A DNA stretch of 64,000 nucleotides from Kangiella koreensis DSM 16069 (GTDB taxonomy: Bacteria; Pseudomonadota; Gammaproteobacteria; Enterobacterales; Kangiellaceae), in assembly GCF_000024085.1 (NCBI RefSeq), contig NC_013166.1, positions 744,001 to 808,000 of the forward strand, written 5' to 3'. Below, piece after piece: positions 37,910-47,440 of the stretch. The notes below the pieces were generated by a model. It did no database searches. It was not told the origin of the DNA and saw only the letters and a list, made by a program, of their open reading frames with translations. Each line of letters starts with the position of its first letter. Position 1 is the first letter of the stretch. Made by a program: the position numbers and the translations under genes.

Positions 37910-38599
37910 ATGAGTCAAAAAAAACTGTTAATAGAACGCTTGTGTAATCGTCTTGGCTATCAATTCAGTGATCCCTCTCTTTTAAAGTTAGCGCTGACTC
38001 ATCGAAGTGGCGCTAACAAACATAACGAACGGCTCGAGTTTCTTGGCGATGCTATTCTTGGCATGGTGATTGCCGAATATCTATTTACTCACTTGAAAAA
38101 AGCTGATGAAGGACAACTGACGCGTTTAAGAGCAAGTTTGGTTAAAGGTAAAACTTTGGCTGAAATAGCCAAAGAGATCGAGTTGGGTGAGTGTTTATAT
38201 TTGGGTGAAGGCGAACTGAAGAGTGGGGGCTTTCGCCGAGCTTCGATCCTTGCTGATGCCTTGGAAGCGATTATTGGTGCGGTTTATCAAGACTCAGGAT
38301 TTGAAGTTGCAAAGACGATTATTTTAACCCTCTATCAAAAAAGACTACAGAATATTGATCTGAAAGCGGTACACAAGGATCCAAAAACAGAATTACAAGA
38401 ATGGCTCCAGTCTCGAAAGCTTCCTCTGCCTGACTACGAATTACTGAAGGTGACAGGTGACCCACATAAGCAAACATTTGATGTGGCCTGTATCTTAGCA
38501 GAGAAAAAAGTTAGAACTCATGGCTCGGGCTCGAGCCGTCGCAATGCCGAACAACAAGCGGCAGAAAAAGCGTTAGCAATCATATTAGATGGTAATTAG
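37910..38599 (+). CDS. rnc: Ribonuclease III
   Basis: RNase III cuts double-stranded RNA in rRNA and mRNA processing. The 229-residue protein has the catalytic signature [13 protein letters not shown], the second acidic cluster [16 protein letters not shown] and a C-terminal dsRNA-binding domain (about residues 155-225, with [18 protein letters not shown]). era begins 3 bases after the stop. Confidence 0.97.
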   Translation: MSQKKLLIERLCNRLGYQFSDPSLLKLALTHRSGANKHNERLEFLGDAILGMVIAEYLFTHLKKADEGQLTRLRASLVKGKTLAEIAKEIELGECLYLGEGELKSGGFRRASILADALEAIIGAVYQDSGFEVAKTIILTLYQKRLQNIDLKAVHKDPKTELQEWLQSRKLPLPDYELLKVTGDPHKQTFDVACILAEKKVRTHGSGSSRRNAEQQAAEKALAIILDGN

Positions 38600-38601
38600 T
38601 T

Positions 38602-39501
38602 ATGCATGAAAATTTTCGTTGTGGTTATGCCGCTGTTTTAGGACGGCCGAATGTCGGTAAGTCGACTTTGATGAACCATATTCTCGGTCAAAAAGTGAGC
38701 ATTACTTCAAGAAAACCGCAAACCACTCGCCATCGAATTTTAGGTATATATACCGATGATGATGCGCAAATATTGTTCGTAGATACGCCTGGTATCCATA
38801 AGAATGAAGCGCGTTCTATCAACCGTTATATGAATCGAGCTGCTTCCAGTTCAATGGTCGATGTGGACGTGGTTATCTTTGTAATTGACGGCACTCAATG
38901 GACAGAAGATGATGAGCTGGTTTTAGAAAAACTTCAGAAGACTAATTGTAAAACTATTCTGTTCGTCAATAAGGTTGATAAAATTCAGGACAAAAATCAG
39001 TTATTACCACATCTGGCAAAAATTACAGAACGCTTTGACTTTGATGCCGTGTTTCCCGGATCAGCTTTACGAGGGGATAACCTTGAGCCATTAGTCAAAC
39101 AAATTAAAGAATGGCTTCCAAAGGGCGACTTATTTTTCCCTGAAGATTATGTGACTGATCGCAGTCAACGATTTATGGCTGCAGAACTCATTCGTGAAAA
39201 ATTGATGCGCTCTTTAGGAGAAGAAATTCCCTATTCATCTACTGTAGAAATTGAGCAGTTCAAAACTGATGAGAAAGGCATTTTGCACATCAATGGCTTA
39301 ATTCTGGTTGAAAGAGCCGGGCAAAAAGCGATTATAATCGGCAAACAAGGTCAACGCTTGAAGCAAATCGGTCAAGATGCTCGGATTGATATGGAAGAGT
39401 TATTTGGTTCCAAGGTTTTTCTGCAGCTTTGGGTAAAAGTCAAAGACGGTTGGGCCGATGACGAGCGAGCCTTACGCTCTTTGGGTTATGATGAGAATTG
39501 A
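38602..39501 (+). CDS. era: GTPase Era
   Basis: Era binds 16S rRNA during 30S assembly. The 299-residue protein has G1 GRPNVGKS (residues 14-21), G3 DTPGIH, G4 NKVD and a C-terminal KH domain with [20 protein letters not shown]. It is flanked by rnc and recO, the conserved rnc-era-recO operon, and its stop overlaps the recO ATG by one base. Confidence 0.97.
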   Translation: MHENFRCGYAAVLGRPNVGKSTLMNHILGQKVSITSRKPQTTRHRILGIYTDDDAQILFVDTPGIHKNEARSINRYMNRAASSSMVDVDVVIFVIDGTQWTEDDELVLEKLQKTNCKTILFVNKVDKIQDKNQLLPHLAKITERFDFDAVFPGSALRGDNLEPLVKQIKEWLPKGDLFFPEDYVTDRSQRFMAAELIREKLMRSLGEEIPYSSTVEIEQFKTDEKGILHINGLILVERAGQKAIIIGKQGQRLKQIGQDARIDMEELFGSKVFLQLWVKVKDGWADDERALRSLGYDEN

Positions 39502-40220
39502 TGGCAGATTCAAACCTTACTGCAGCGTTTGTTTTACATACCAGGCCATTTAAGGAAACTAGCCTGATTGTTGAGTTATTTACAGAAGAGAGTGGTCGGG
39601 TAAATGTTTTAGCAAAAGGTGTTCGTGGTAATCGAAAGAATTCAAACCGTGCTTTGCTGCAACCTTTTCAACCGATTAAAGTCAGTTGGTTCGGGCGAAG
39701 TGAACTTAAAACCTTAAAGCAGGTTGAAGCAGACGGTTTTTCTCATCGTTTAAATGGCATCGCCAGTCTCTCAGCCTTATACCTTAATGAACTTTTACTG
39801 CGCCTATTTATTCAATGGGATCCCCATCCAGATATTTTTCATTTCTATCAAACCAGCCTGCAGCACTTGCAACTGGGGGATAAACCCAATCTGATTTTAC
39901 GTGAGTTTGAGCTGGAGTTACTGGATGTACTCGGCTACGCAATTGACTGGCAGCATGATATTTATGGTGATGCAATTGAAGAAAATATGACTTATGGGTT
40001 TATAGCAGAGCAGGGCTTTATTCCTCAGTTACAGGCTCCCAGCGAAACTTGGCTAGCTGAAGGCAATATTATATTAGCTGTTGCGGAACACCAATGGCAT
40101 GTTAATGGTGCTCCAGCTTTAGCGCGAAAAGTATGTCGACTCAATATTGATCAGCTGCTAAATGGCAAAGAGCTGAATAGCCGAAAGCTGTTGCAACAAA
40201 CTCTTGCCATGCAATCTTAG
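39501..40220 (+). CDS. recO: DNA repair protein RecO
   Basis: RecO loads RecA onto SSB-coated DNA together with RecR. The 239-residue protein begins with an OB fold (AAFVLHTRPFKETSLIVELFTEESGRVNVLAKGVRG), followed by a helical domain. The zinc-finger cysteines of some RecO proteins are absent, as in E. coli. ATG 39501 overlaps the era stop by one base; TTG 39498 directly before it is less likely. Confidence 0.95.
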   Translation: MADSNLTAAFVLHTRPFKETSLIVELFTEESGRVNVLAKGVRGNRKNSNRALLQPFQPIKVSWFGRSELKTLKQVEADGFSHRLNGIASLSALYLNELLLRLFIQWDPHPDIFHFYQTSLQHLQLGDKPNLILREFELELLDVLGYAIDWQHDIYGDAIEENMTYGFIAEQGFIPQLQAPSETWLAEGNIILAVAEHQWHVNGAPALARKVCRLNIDQLLNGKELNSRKLLQQTLAMQS

Positions 40221-40338
40221 GTTTCATAGCATAGTCTAGGTCTCGTAGGATTAGTGACATAACCTTAATTCATTGTTGTCAGGACAATCCTTCTTTACAA
40301 TCGTGATAAGTTAGACTTATTAAATCAATGGCAAAATT

Positions 40339-41088
40339 ATGAAAAATCCAATTTTACTTGGGGTCAATATTGATCACATTGCTACGGTGCGTAATGCTCG
40401 TGGTACCGACTATCCTGATCCGGTTCAAGCAGCCTTTGTCGCCGAACAAAATGGTGCAGATGGCATTACTGTCCATCTGCGTGAAGACCGTCGCCATATA
40501 ACTGACCGTGATGTGGAATTATTAGCTCGTACCATACAAACGCGTATGAATCTTGAAATGGCGGTGACTGAAGAAATGCTAGCCATAGCAGAGCGCATTA
40601 AGCCTCATTATGTTTGCCTGGTTCCTGAGAAGCGTGAAGAGTTGACTACCGAAGGCGGTTTGGACGTTAAAGGCCAGGAAAGTAAAATCAAAGATGCTTG
40701 TCATCGTATGGCGGAAGCTGGTATTCAAGTTTCCTTGTTTATCGATGCCGATGAGGAGCAAATTAATGCCGCTGCCAGAACTGGTGCGCCACTAATTGAA
40801 ATCCACACAGGCGCTTACGCTGATGCAAAAAGCACCGAGCAACAACAGGTTGAATTAGTTAAAGTAAAACATGGTGTTGAGCATGCTGTTTCAGAAGGCT
40901 TGCAGGTCAATGCTGGCCATGGTCTTCAGTATCATAATGTACAGCCAATCGCGGCCATTCCTGAAATTGTTGAGCTGAATATTGGCCATGCAATTATCGG
41001 TAGGGCTGTTTTTAGTGGTCTGGATAAAGCAGTTTCTGATATGAAGAAACTGATATTAGAAGCGCGTCATTGGCCGTTTAACTCATAA
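40339..41088 (+). CDS. pdxJ: Pyridoxine 5'-phosphate synthase PdxJ
   Basis: PdxJ condenses 3-amino-1-hydroxyacetone phosphate and deoxyxylulose phosphate to pyridoxine 5'-phosphate (vitamin B6). The 249-residue TIM barrel has [25 protein letters not shown] and the C-terminal [13 protein letters not shown]. It is 118 bases after recO, with a possible promoter in between, and 9 bases before acpS. Confidence 0.97.
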   Translation: MKNPILLGVNIDHIATVRNARGTDYPDPVQAAFVAEQNGADGITVHLREDRRHITDRDVELLARTIQTRMNLEMAVTEEMLAIAERIKPHYVCLVPEKREELTTEGGLDVKGQESKIKDACHRMAEAGIQVSLFIDADEEQINAAARTGAPLIEIHTGAYADAKSTEQQQVELVKVKHGVEHAVSEGLQVNAGHGLQYHNVQPIAAIPEIVELNIGHAIIGRAVFSGLDKAVSDMKKLILEARHWPFNS

Positions 41089-41097
41089 GGATAGCTA

Positions 41098-41481
41098 ATG
41101 ATATTCGGGGTTGGAACTGACATTGTTGATATTGAGCGCATAGCGCGCTCAGTGGAGCGCAATGGAGATAAATTTGCTGAAAGGATTCTCGCTCCAGTTG
41201 AAATAGAGCTGTATCAAAAAACAAAGAATAAAATCAACTACTTGGCTAAAAGATTTGCAGCAAAGGAAGCTGTTAGCAAAGCGCTTGGAACCGGTATGCG
41301 CCAAGGAATAGACTTTGCACAACTGATCATCAGTAACGATGAAATCGGTAAGCCCCAAGTCAATCTGGAAAGTAAGGCGCTTGCTTGGGCTGAACAAAAT
41401 AAGATTACAAAAATTCATTTATCAATTTCTGATGAAAAAAAACATGCAGTTGCCTTTGCTATCGCTGAGTCACATCTTTAA
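41098..41481 (+). CDS. acpS: Holo-[acyl-carrier-protein] synthase AcpS
   Basis: AcpS transfers phosphopantetheine from CoA to acyl carrier protein. The 127-residue protein has the magnesium-binding GVGTDIVDIERI at the start and RFAAKEAVSKALGTG, both diagnostic. It is the last gene of the conserved pdxJ-acpS pair. Confidence 0.97.
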   Translation: MIFGVGTDIVDIERIARSVERNGDKFAERILAPVEIELYQKTKNKINYLAKRFAAKEAVSKALGTGMRQGIDFAQLIISNDEIGKPQVNLESKALAWAEQNKITKIHLSISDEKKHAVAFAIAESHL

Positions 41482-41600
41482 TAGTGTGTGATTGCATTTT
41501 TTTTCAAATGAGCCATACAATTCAGATTGTGTTCAGTTTCAAAGTGCTTAACTAGCGCCTGAAAGAACCTTATATTTGAAGCAACAGAAGGAAATTTGTG

Positions 41601-42110
41601 ATGAAAAAAACAATGATAGCCGGTGCAGTTATTGCATCTTTAACAATGGCGACAGCCGTATCTGCTAAAGAAGGTAATTATGTAGGCTTTGGTTTAAGCC
41701 AACAGGGCCTTGATACCGGATTTTTTGACGCTGACATGATGACTTTGGATGGAAAGGTCGGGACATATTTTAATGAAAACTTTTCAGGTGAATTGCGTCT
41801 AGGCTTAGGTGTCCAAGATGACACCGTGTTTGGCACAGACGTTGATATCGATAATTACTATGGTGCTTATGTTAGATTTGGTGCTCCAGTAACTGATGGT
41901 TTCTATCCTTATGCAATTGCCGGTTACACCAATACTAAAGTTGGATACTCTGGTGGTGGTAGTGAATCTGAGTCTGATTTTTCTTATGGATTAGGTGCAG
42001 ACATGGCCATCACAAATGATGTGGATTTCACTGTTGAGTATATGCGCTATCTTGATAAAGATGCCGGTGAGCTTGATGGTATCGGAGTAGGCTTTAAATT
42101 TAAGTTCTAA
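41601..42110 (+). CDS. Small outer-membrane beta-barrel protein (OmpX/OMP_b-brl type)
   Basis: The 169-residue protein has a signal peptide ending in AVSA (about residues 1-22) and alternating amphipathic strands that suggest an eight-stranded barrel. It ends KFKF with a terminal Phe, the BAM recognition signal. Acidic, Gly-rich turns resemble extracellular loops. It carries no OmpA peptidoglycan domain. Function is unknown; it could be a sigma-E target, but I see no such promoter. AAGGA lies eight bases before ATG 41601. Confidence 0.82.
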   Translation: MKKTMIAGAVIASLTMATAVSAKEGNYVGFGLSQQGLDTGFFDADMMTLDGKVGTYFNENFSGELRLGLGVQDDTVFGTDVDIDNYYGAYVRFGAPVTDGFYPYAIAGYTNTKVGYSGGGSESESDFSYGLGADMAITNDVDFTVEYMRYLDKDAGELDGIGVGFKFKF

Positions 42111-42124
42111 GCTACTGTTTGAGA

Positions 42125-42153
42125 AAAAAGCGAGCCTGGTGCTCGCTTTTTTT
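42125..42153. terminator. Bidirectional rho-independent terminator
   Basis: GCGAGC, CTGGT loop, GCTCGC, with an A-run before and seven Ts after, between the barrel protein and the convergent SDR gene. Confidence 0.92.
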
Positions 42154-42169
42154 GTGCCTGAGATTTTCT

Positions 42170-43000
42170 TTAATCCAAAAATAAATCTTTTTGGATCTGT
42201 TCTTCAAACTCAGGATTATAAGCATACTGACTAAAGTCTGTAACCTTGGCCGCTTTTAAAACTTGTTCGTCAATTAACCATAAACCTGTGTAGTTTTTGC
42301 TCGGATGAGTGAGAACAATATACGAAGCGTCAGCCATAATTTCCGGCTTACGAGCGTAGTTAAGTGTTTCCTTGTTACCCACTGCAAACTCGATGGCCGC
42401 TGTGGCAATATAAGTCTCTGGCCAGAGTGTATTCACTGCGATGCCATAAGGCTTAAGTTCTTCTGCCATACCACGGCTTAAAATACTCATGCCATATTTT
42501 GACAGGCTGTATGGACTATAATCTTTGAGCCATTTAACGTCTAAATTAACAGGTGGTGACAAGCTTAAAATATGTGGGTTGTCTGACTTTTTTAAGTAGG
42601 GCAGTGCGTAATGGGCGAAGCAATAAACAGCCCTCGAATTCACTTGTTGCATCAAGTCATAACGCTTGGGAGAAGTATCTTCGACAGTGGTTAAACTTAT
42701 TGCACCAGCATTATTAACTACGGCATCGATGCGACCAAATTGCTCGCCAACTTGGTCGCACAGTTTCTTGATAGCGAGTTCTTTTCTGACATCCAGCTGC
42801 ACAGCAATAGCTGTACCTCCAGCTTCTTCAACTTCTTTGGCTACTGTATGAATCGTGCCAGGCAGTTTGGGGTGGGGTTGTTCAGATTTGGCGGCAATAA
42901 CGATGGTTGCACCTTCCTGAGCAAAGCGAATGGCCATGGCTCTACCGATGCCGCGGCTGGCTCCGGTTATGATAATAACTTTGTCTTTCAAACTAGGCAT
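42170..43000 (-). CDS. Short-chain dehydrogenase/reductase (HSDL2-like)
   Basis: The 276-residue NAD(P)-dependent oxidoreductase has the Rossmann motif TGASRGIGRA, the NNAGA motif and the catalytic Tyr-Lys pair in YSPYSLSKYG. The conserved PPVNLDVKWL and WPETYIATAA regions resemble hydroxysteroid dehydrogenase-like 2 proteins. The substrate is unknown. The ATG at 43000 has AAGGA eight bases upstream and overlaps the gpx end by 8 bases, which suggests coupled translation after gpx. Confidence 0.88.
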   Translation of the reverse strand: MPSLKDKVIIITGASRGIGRAMAIRFAQEGATIVIAAKSEQPHPKLPGTIHTVAKEVEEAGGTAIAVQLDVRKELAIKKLCDQVGEQFGRIDAVVNNAGAISLTTVEDTSPKRYDLMQQVNSRAVYCFAHYALPYLKKSDNPHILSLSPPVNLDVKWLKDYSPYSLSKYGMSILSRGMAEELKPYGIAVNTLWPETYIATAAIEFAVGNKETLNYARKPEIMADASYIVLTHPSKNYTGLWLIDEQVLKAAKVTDFSQYAYNPEFEEQIQKDLFLD

Positions 43001-43478
43001 TAAGTGCATCCTTGATAGGTTCTGCTAATGCTTCCGGCTTGGTTGCAGTGGCAAATCGAGTAATTACTTGGCCGTCTTTGCTAATCAAAAATTTAGTGAA
43101 ATTCCATTTGATAGCCTTGCTACCAAGTAGTCCTGGTGCTTTGCTTTTTAAGTATTGATACAGCGGGTGTGCGTCATCACCATTGACGTCAATTTTTTTA
43201 AACAATGGGAAGTTGATATGAAAATTCAGATCGCAAAAGTCTTTAATCTCTTCGTCGCTGCCTTTTTCCTGGTTGTTAAACTGATTGCACGGAAAGGCTA
43301 GTACTTCAAAGCCCTGCCCTTTGTATTCTTCATAGAGCTTTTGCAAACCCTCATATTGTGGCGTAAAGCCGCAGGCGCTGGCGGTATTTACAATCAGTAA
43401 CACTTTTCCTTTGTATTGCTCCAGTGAAACTTCTTGGCCATTATTCAAAATGGCTGAGTATTCGTATATGGTAGACAT
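42993..43478 (-). CDS. Glutathione peroxidase family protein (cysteine type)
   Basis: The 161-residue protein reduces peroxides with a thiol donor. It has NTASACGFTPQY with peroxidatic Cys36 (cysteine, not selenocysteine), the LAFPCNQFNNQE box holding the resolving-type Cys and Gln, and KWNFTKFLI with the catalytic Trp. In bacteria such enzymes (BtuE/Gpx) often use thioredoxin instead of glutathione. The downstream SDR overlaps its end. Confidence 0.92.
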   Translation of the reverse strand: MSTIYEYSAILNNGQEVSLEQYKGKVLLIVNTASACGFTPQYEGLQKLYEEYKGQGFEVLAFPCNQFNNQEKGSDEEIKDFCDLNFHINFPLFKKIDVNGDDAHPLYQYLKSKAPGLLGSKAIKWNFTKFLISKDGQVITRFATATKPEALAEPIKDALNA

Positions 43479-43609
43479 CTTTTGTTCCTCGATTGGCTTG
43501 TTTTTGTTGTGCGGTAATCTTCAACAGAAACTATTACAACACTCTAGCTATGACTGGTCTGCTCTGTCAATCGAAACCCCTAAACCATTTGAATAAACAG
43601 GTAGATAGT

Positions 43610-45004
43610 ATGAAAGCATTGATAGGTTTTTCTGCGTTCTTATTAGCGAGCGCATCGGCATTTGCACAGGTGCCAACTATCGCTGATAAGGACTTGAAAA
43701 TAGCAGCTGAGCTACGCGATGAAGCTTTGAAAAGCTCAATTGGCTATAAAGTAGTTGAATCATTAACCACTGAAGTGGGGCCACGCATGGCGGGCACTCC
43801 GGGCGATGCTGCGGCAGTCAAATGGGGCGTTGCTAAGTTGGAAGAGCTTGGTTTTGACAAGGTATGGACCGAGCCAGTGACATTCCCAACCTGGAAGCGC
43901 GGCACTGAAAAAGCTGAAGTTATCGCTCCCTATCCACAACCTCTAGTGATTACGGCATTAGGTTTCAGTGTTGGCACACCAAAAGGAGGCCTAACGGCTG
44001 AAATCATTCAGTTTGATACTCTTGAAGACCTGGTCAAAGCACCCAAAGGCATCGCTGAGGGGAAAATTGTTTTCATTAAAAACCGCATGAAGCGTGCGCG
44101 AGACGGCTCTGGCTATGGTCCAGCGGTTTCTGCACGTGGTCGCGGCGCCGTTGAAGCGGCCAAACAAGGCGCTGAAGCGATCTTAATTCGTTCTATCGGT
44201 ACTGACAGCCACCGCATGGCTCACACCGGCATGATGCGCTATGAGGAAGGTGTGAAGCGAATTCCGGCCGCAGCCTTGTCTGCGCCTGATGCCGATCTGC
44301 TTGAGAATATGACTCGTCGTGGCAAGCCGATAACGGTGAAGCTGGATATCGACGCGCAGGATGGCCCTGATTACACTTCGCATAATGTGATTGGTGAGAT
44401 TCGTGGTTCAGAAAAGCCTGATGAATATGTCATTTTGGGCGCACATCTGGATTCATGGGATTTAGGAACCGGCGCTTTGGATGACGGTGCTGGTATTGGT
44501 ATTACCGTTGCAGCTGCAGAATTGATTGCCCGCTTACCAGAGCGCCCGAAGCGCTCGATTCGTGTCATCATGTTCGCCAATGAAGAGCAGGGACTGGTCG
44601 GTGGAAAAGCCTATGCTGAAGCGCATAAAGATGAACTGAAGCATATTATTACCGCAGCTGAGTCCGATTTCGGAGCGGGTAAAATCTGGCGTCTCGATTC
44701 ACGCGTCAAGCAGGATGCCATTCCAGTGGTTGAAAAGATGGTCAAAGTGATGGAGCCGTTAGGTATCACTTATGGTAACAATCGCGCAGGCGGTGGACCA
44801 GACCTTATTCCGTTGCGTGGTTACGGTATTTCAGTATTCTCATTGCGCCAGGATGGCACTGATTATTTTGATTATCATCACACGCCAGACGATACTTTTG
44901 ACAAAGTAGACAAAGAGTCACTGGATCAAAATACAGCAGCTTACGTCGTGTTTGCTTATCTAACTGCACAGATGGAAGGTGACTTTGGTTTTGGTCTTGA
45001 GTGA
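43610..45004 (+). CDS. Secreted M28-family zinc aminopeptidase
   Basis: The 464-residue protein has a signal peptide (MKALIGFSAFLLASASAFAQ) and an inserted PA-type domain before the catalytic core. Zinc ligands are visible in GAHLDSWDLGTGALDDGAG (His and Asp), ANEEQGLVGG (Glu pair) and HHTPDD near the end. The layout is like plasma glutamate carboxypeptidase (Q-type) of family M28. It should cleave peptides outside the cytoplasm. I start it at ATG 43610, because upstream in-frame codons encode no sensible signal peptide. A terminator follows. Confidence 0.9.
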   Translation: MKALIGFSAFLLASASAFAQVPTIADKDLKIAAELRDEALKSSIGYKVVESLTTEVGPRMAGTPGDAAAVKWGVAKLEELGFDKVWTEPVTFPTWKRGTEKAEVIAPYPQPLVITALGFSVGTPKGGLTAEIIQFDTLEDLVKAPKGIAEGKIVFIKNRMKRARDGSGYGPAVSARGRGAVEAAKQGAEAILIRSIGTDSHRMAHTGMMRYEEGVKRIPAAALSAPDADLLENMTRRGKPITVKLDIDAQDGPDYTSHNVIGEIRGSEKPDEYVILGAHLDSWDLGTGALDDGAGIGITVAAAELIARLPERPKRSIRVIMFANEEQGLVGGKAYAEAHKDELKHIITAAESDFGAGKIWRLDSRVKQDAIPVVEKMVKVMEPLGITYGNNRAGGGPDLIPLRGYGISVFSLRQDGTDYFDYHHTPDDTFDKVDKESLDQNTAAYVVFAYLTAQMEGDFGFGLE

Positions 45005-45027
45005 ACGATAAGATTTTTAACTGCATT

Positions 45028-45056
45028 AAAAGACGCGCCGAAGAGCGCGTCTTTTG
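45028..45056 (+). terminator. Rho-independent terminator after M28 peptidase
   Basis: AGACGCGC, CGAAGA loop and GCGCGTCT, extended by A-T pairs, then Ts. Confidence 0.9.
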
Positions 45057-45225
45057 TTATGTGCATTGTTTGTTTTTCATCCAATTTGTTAAAAAGTGTA
45101 AAAAAATAGCCTTTTCTTACTACTTATTTATGTAGTTAATCGAACGATAATTTCAGCTAATAGCACGCATGAGCTTTGCTTGCGCGGGTTTTTGGGGGTT
45201 GCTACAATCGATGGGATTTCTTGAC

Positions 45226-45253
45226 TTGAGCCGATACTTTCATCGGTTATAGA
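45226..45253 (+). promoter_or_regulatory. Candidate sigma-70 promoter with internal dyad, Mrp operon
   Basis: TTGAGC, 16 bases and TATAGA lie about 46 bases before mrpE. The spacer contains the dyad CCGAT-six bases-ATCGG (45231-45246), which could be a repressor site. No alternative promoter in the gap is as good. Confidence 0.4.
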
Positions 45254-45298
45254 TTGGTTTGCTTGTGTTCTGATGGAGCACTTTGGTGTGAGTAATTA

Positions 45299-45784
45299 AT
45301 GACCAAAAACAGTTTTCGATATACCTTAAGTCTTATTGTTGTTCTGGCGTTGATCTGGATCGGCAACTCGGGTTTTTATAATGGCCTTCTGTTGTCGTTA
45401 GGTGCGGTGTCAGTATTGTTTGTTGTGATTGTCGCTCATCGTCTGGATATTGTTGATGAAGAATCACAGCCTCTGAATCTTAGCGGTAGAATTTTTGGCT
45501 ACTGGTTGTGGTTACTTAAAGAAATCGTTCAGTCAAACATTCATGTGATTAAGCGCATCTGGCTTGGCCCTAAATCTATTAGCCCTGTGGTTATGCAACT
45601 GCAAATGAGTCAAAAAACCGATATGGGCAAAACCATCTATGGTAACTCAGTCACTTTAACACCGGGAACGGTAACGCTGGATATCGAAGACAGCGTAATG
45701 ACAGTTTATGCACTGACTTATGATTCGATTGAATATCTTCAGGGTGGAGAGATGAATCGAAGAGTTAAGCGACTGGAGGATTAA
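45299..45784 (+). CDS. mrpE: Mrp-type cation/proton antiporter subunit E
   Basis: The 161-residue membrane protein has two or three N-terminal helices and the cytosolic MrpE domain with GNSVTLTPGTVTLDI, the family signature. It opens the antiporter operon. Its stop overlaps mrpF by one base (TAATG). Confidence 0.92.
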   Translation: MTKNSFRYTLSLIVVLALIWIGNSGFYNGLLLSLGAVSVLFVVIVAHRLDIVDEESQPLNLSGRIFGYWLWLLKEIVQSNIHVIKRIWLGPKSISPVVMQLQMSQKTDMGKTIYGNSVTLTPGTVTLDIEDSVMTVYALTYDSIEYLQGGEMNRRVKRLED

Positions 45785-46059
45785 TGTTTCTTGCTGCTGC
45801 AATTGCAATCATGGCTGCCATGATGCTCGCGATAGTGCGTGCATTTGTTGGCCCAACGATCTATGACCGTATCTTAGCGGTGAATATGTTCGGCACAAAA
45901 ACCGTTTTATTCATTGCTGTATTAGGCTTTTTAATGGGGCGGCCTGAGTTTCTTGACGTCGCTCTAGTTTATGCACTGATCAACTTTATTGCCGTAATTG
46001 GTGTGTTACGCTTCTTCGAATATAAGCGTGTAGCAGACTCCAAGGAGGATGCGCAATGA
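45784..46059 (+). CDS. mrpF: Mrp-type cation/proton antiporter subunit F
   Basis: The 91-residue protein has three helices with the MrpF motif RAFVGPTIYDRILAVNMFGTK and the following FLDVALVYALINFI. It overlaps mrpE by one base and mrpG by four (ATGA). Confidence 0.93.
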   Translation: MFLAAAIAIMAAMMLAIVRAFVGPTIYDRILAVNMFGTKTVLFIAVLGFLMGRPEFLDVALVYALINFIAVIGVLRFFEYKRVADSKEDAQ

Positions 46060-46430
46060 GTATGTTTCTTGATGGCGTCAGTTGGGCGCTACTGATTACT
46101 GGCGGCTTTATGTGCTTCTCTGGTGGCATTGGCATCCACCGATTCCCTGATTTTTTCAGCCGTATGCATGCAGCAGGCGTAACCGATACCTTGGGTAGCG
46201 CCTTAATACTTGTTGGCTTAATGCTACAAACCGGTTGGGAAGTCACAGTGCTGGTTAAGCTGGTACTGATTTTATTATTTATCCTGTTGACCAGTCCCAC
46301 ATCAAGCCATGCTCTAGCAAAAGCTGCTTTGCATGGCGGCTTACGACCTTTGCTGGGTAAGTCATCTGATAACAGTGCTATTCCAGACAAGTTTGGAAAA
46401 CCGCGCTCAGAAACCGATGGTCAATCTTGA
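46056..46430 (+). CDS. mrpG: Mrp-type cation/proton antiporter subunit G
   Basis: The 124-residue protein has the MrpG pattern GGIGIHRFPDFFSRMHAAGVTDTLG, three membrane helices and LLTSPTSSHALAKAA at the end of the third. It overlaps mrpF by four bases. Confidence 0.93.
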   Translation: MSMFLDGVSWALLITGGFMCFSGGIGIHRFPDFFSRMHAAGVTDTLGSALILVGLMLQTGWEVTVLVKLVLILLFILLTSPTSSHALAKAALHGGLRPLLGKSSDNSAIPDKFGKPRSETDGQS

Positions 46431-46474
46431 GAAATTAAAGGAGCAGAGTCATCGAAATCACCATTAATGTCATA

Positions 46475-47440
46475 TTGCTGGCACTGTTAACGTTAACGGC
46501 ATTGTCCCTGGCGTTCACAAAAGACCTGTTTGCTTCGGTTATGTTGATGGGTGTTTATAGCCTGCTGACGGCGAGCTTCTTCGTGCTTATGGATGCGGTA
46601 GATGTTGCCTTTACCGAAGCTGCTGTGGGTGCTGGTATTTCAACCATCTTGATGGTGACCGTTTTATCTATGGCTGGGCGTTTTGAAAATAGGCAGCTCC
46701 ATCACCCCCGGATTGCATTATTCGTCGTGTTGATAACCGGTGTTATGCTGGTTTACGGCACTTTTGATATGCCTGCTTTTGGTGACCTGAATGCACCAGT
46801 GCAGACGCATGTTGCTCCTTACTACCTACAACAGTCGGCTCAGGATATCGATATTCCAAATGTAGTCACTTCGGTATTAGCCAGCTATCGTGGATTTGAT
46901 ACCTTCGGGGAAGTGGTCGTTGTGTTCACGGCGGTGATTGGTGTTTTGGCAATGCTTGAGTTTTCAAAAAAGCCAGAAACTACGGGTGATGAACCTGCGC
47001 CAATGTACCAGCATAAAATTTTACGAATCGTTGGTAAGATTCTTATTCCGCCGATTATGTTGTTTGCACTGTATGTCCAATTCCATGGTGAATATGGTCC
47101 AGGCGGTGGCTTTCAGGCTGGTGTAATTTTTGCTGCAGCTATTATTTTGCATGCCATGCTGTTTGGCGTCGAATCAACGCGTAAAGCAGTTTCAATGCCT
47201 GTTGTTAAAGTGTTGGCTGCGGTTGGGGTTTTGATTTATGGCAGTGTCGGTGTGGTAGCCATGCTAAATGGTGGACGCTTCCTTGAGTATAACGCCTTGG
47301 CTGAAAATCCAATTACCGGTCAGCATGTGGGAATTATTATCATCGAGCTTGGGGTTGGCATTACCGTCGCTACCGCCATGATGTTAATCTTTTTAACCTT
47401 TGCCCGACGAGTTGGTAAAGCCAACGGAGAGAGTGCATGA
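46475..47440 (+). CDS. Fused MrpA C-terminal (DUF4040/MbhD-like) and MrpB subunit
   Basis: The first 75 residues (TLTALSLAFTKDLFASVMLMGVYSLL pattern, then DVAFTEAAVGAGIST) match the DUF4040 part found at the end of MrpA and in MbhD. From about residue 175 comes an MrpB domain with YVQFHGEYGPGGGFQAGVI. The usual large MrpA N-terminus is not present. The start is problematic: the AAAGGAG at 46437-46443 is placed for a codon at 46451, which is ATC; the only standard start in the open frame is TTG 46475, 31 bases away from it. Its end overlaps mrpC by four bases. Confidence 0.85.
   Translation: MLALLTLTALSLAFTKDLFASVMLMGVYSLLTASFFVLMDAVDVAFTEAAVGAGISTILMVTVLSMAGRFENRQLHHPRIALFVVLITGVMLVYGTFDMPAFGDLNAPVQTHVAPYYLQQSAQDIDIPNVVTSVLASYRGFDTFGEVVVVFTAVIGVLAMLEFSKKPETTGDEPAPMYQHKILRIVGKILIPPIMLFALYVQFHGEYGPGGGFQAGVIFAAAIILHAMLFGVESTRKAVSMPVVKVLAAVGVLIYGSVGVVAMLNGGRFLEYNALAENPITGQHVGIIIIELGVGITVATAMMLIFLTFARRVGKANGESA

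Noticed and set aside
43493..43609. N-terminal extension of the M28 peptidase
   Set aside because: The ATG at 43610 begins a normal signal peptide; the upstream 39 codons look non-coding.
45986..46390. 134-codon minus-strand reading frame
   Set aside because: It is antisense to mrpF and mrpG, which are coupled by overlap and have strong family motifs.
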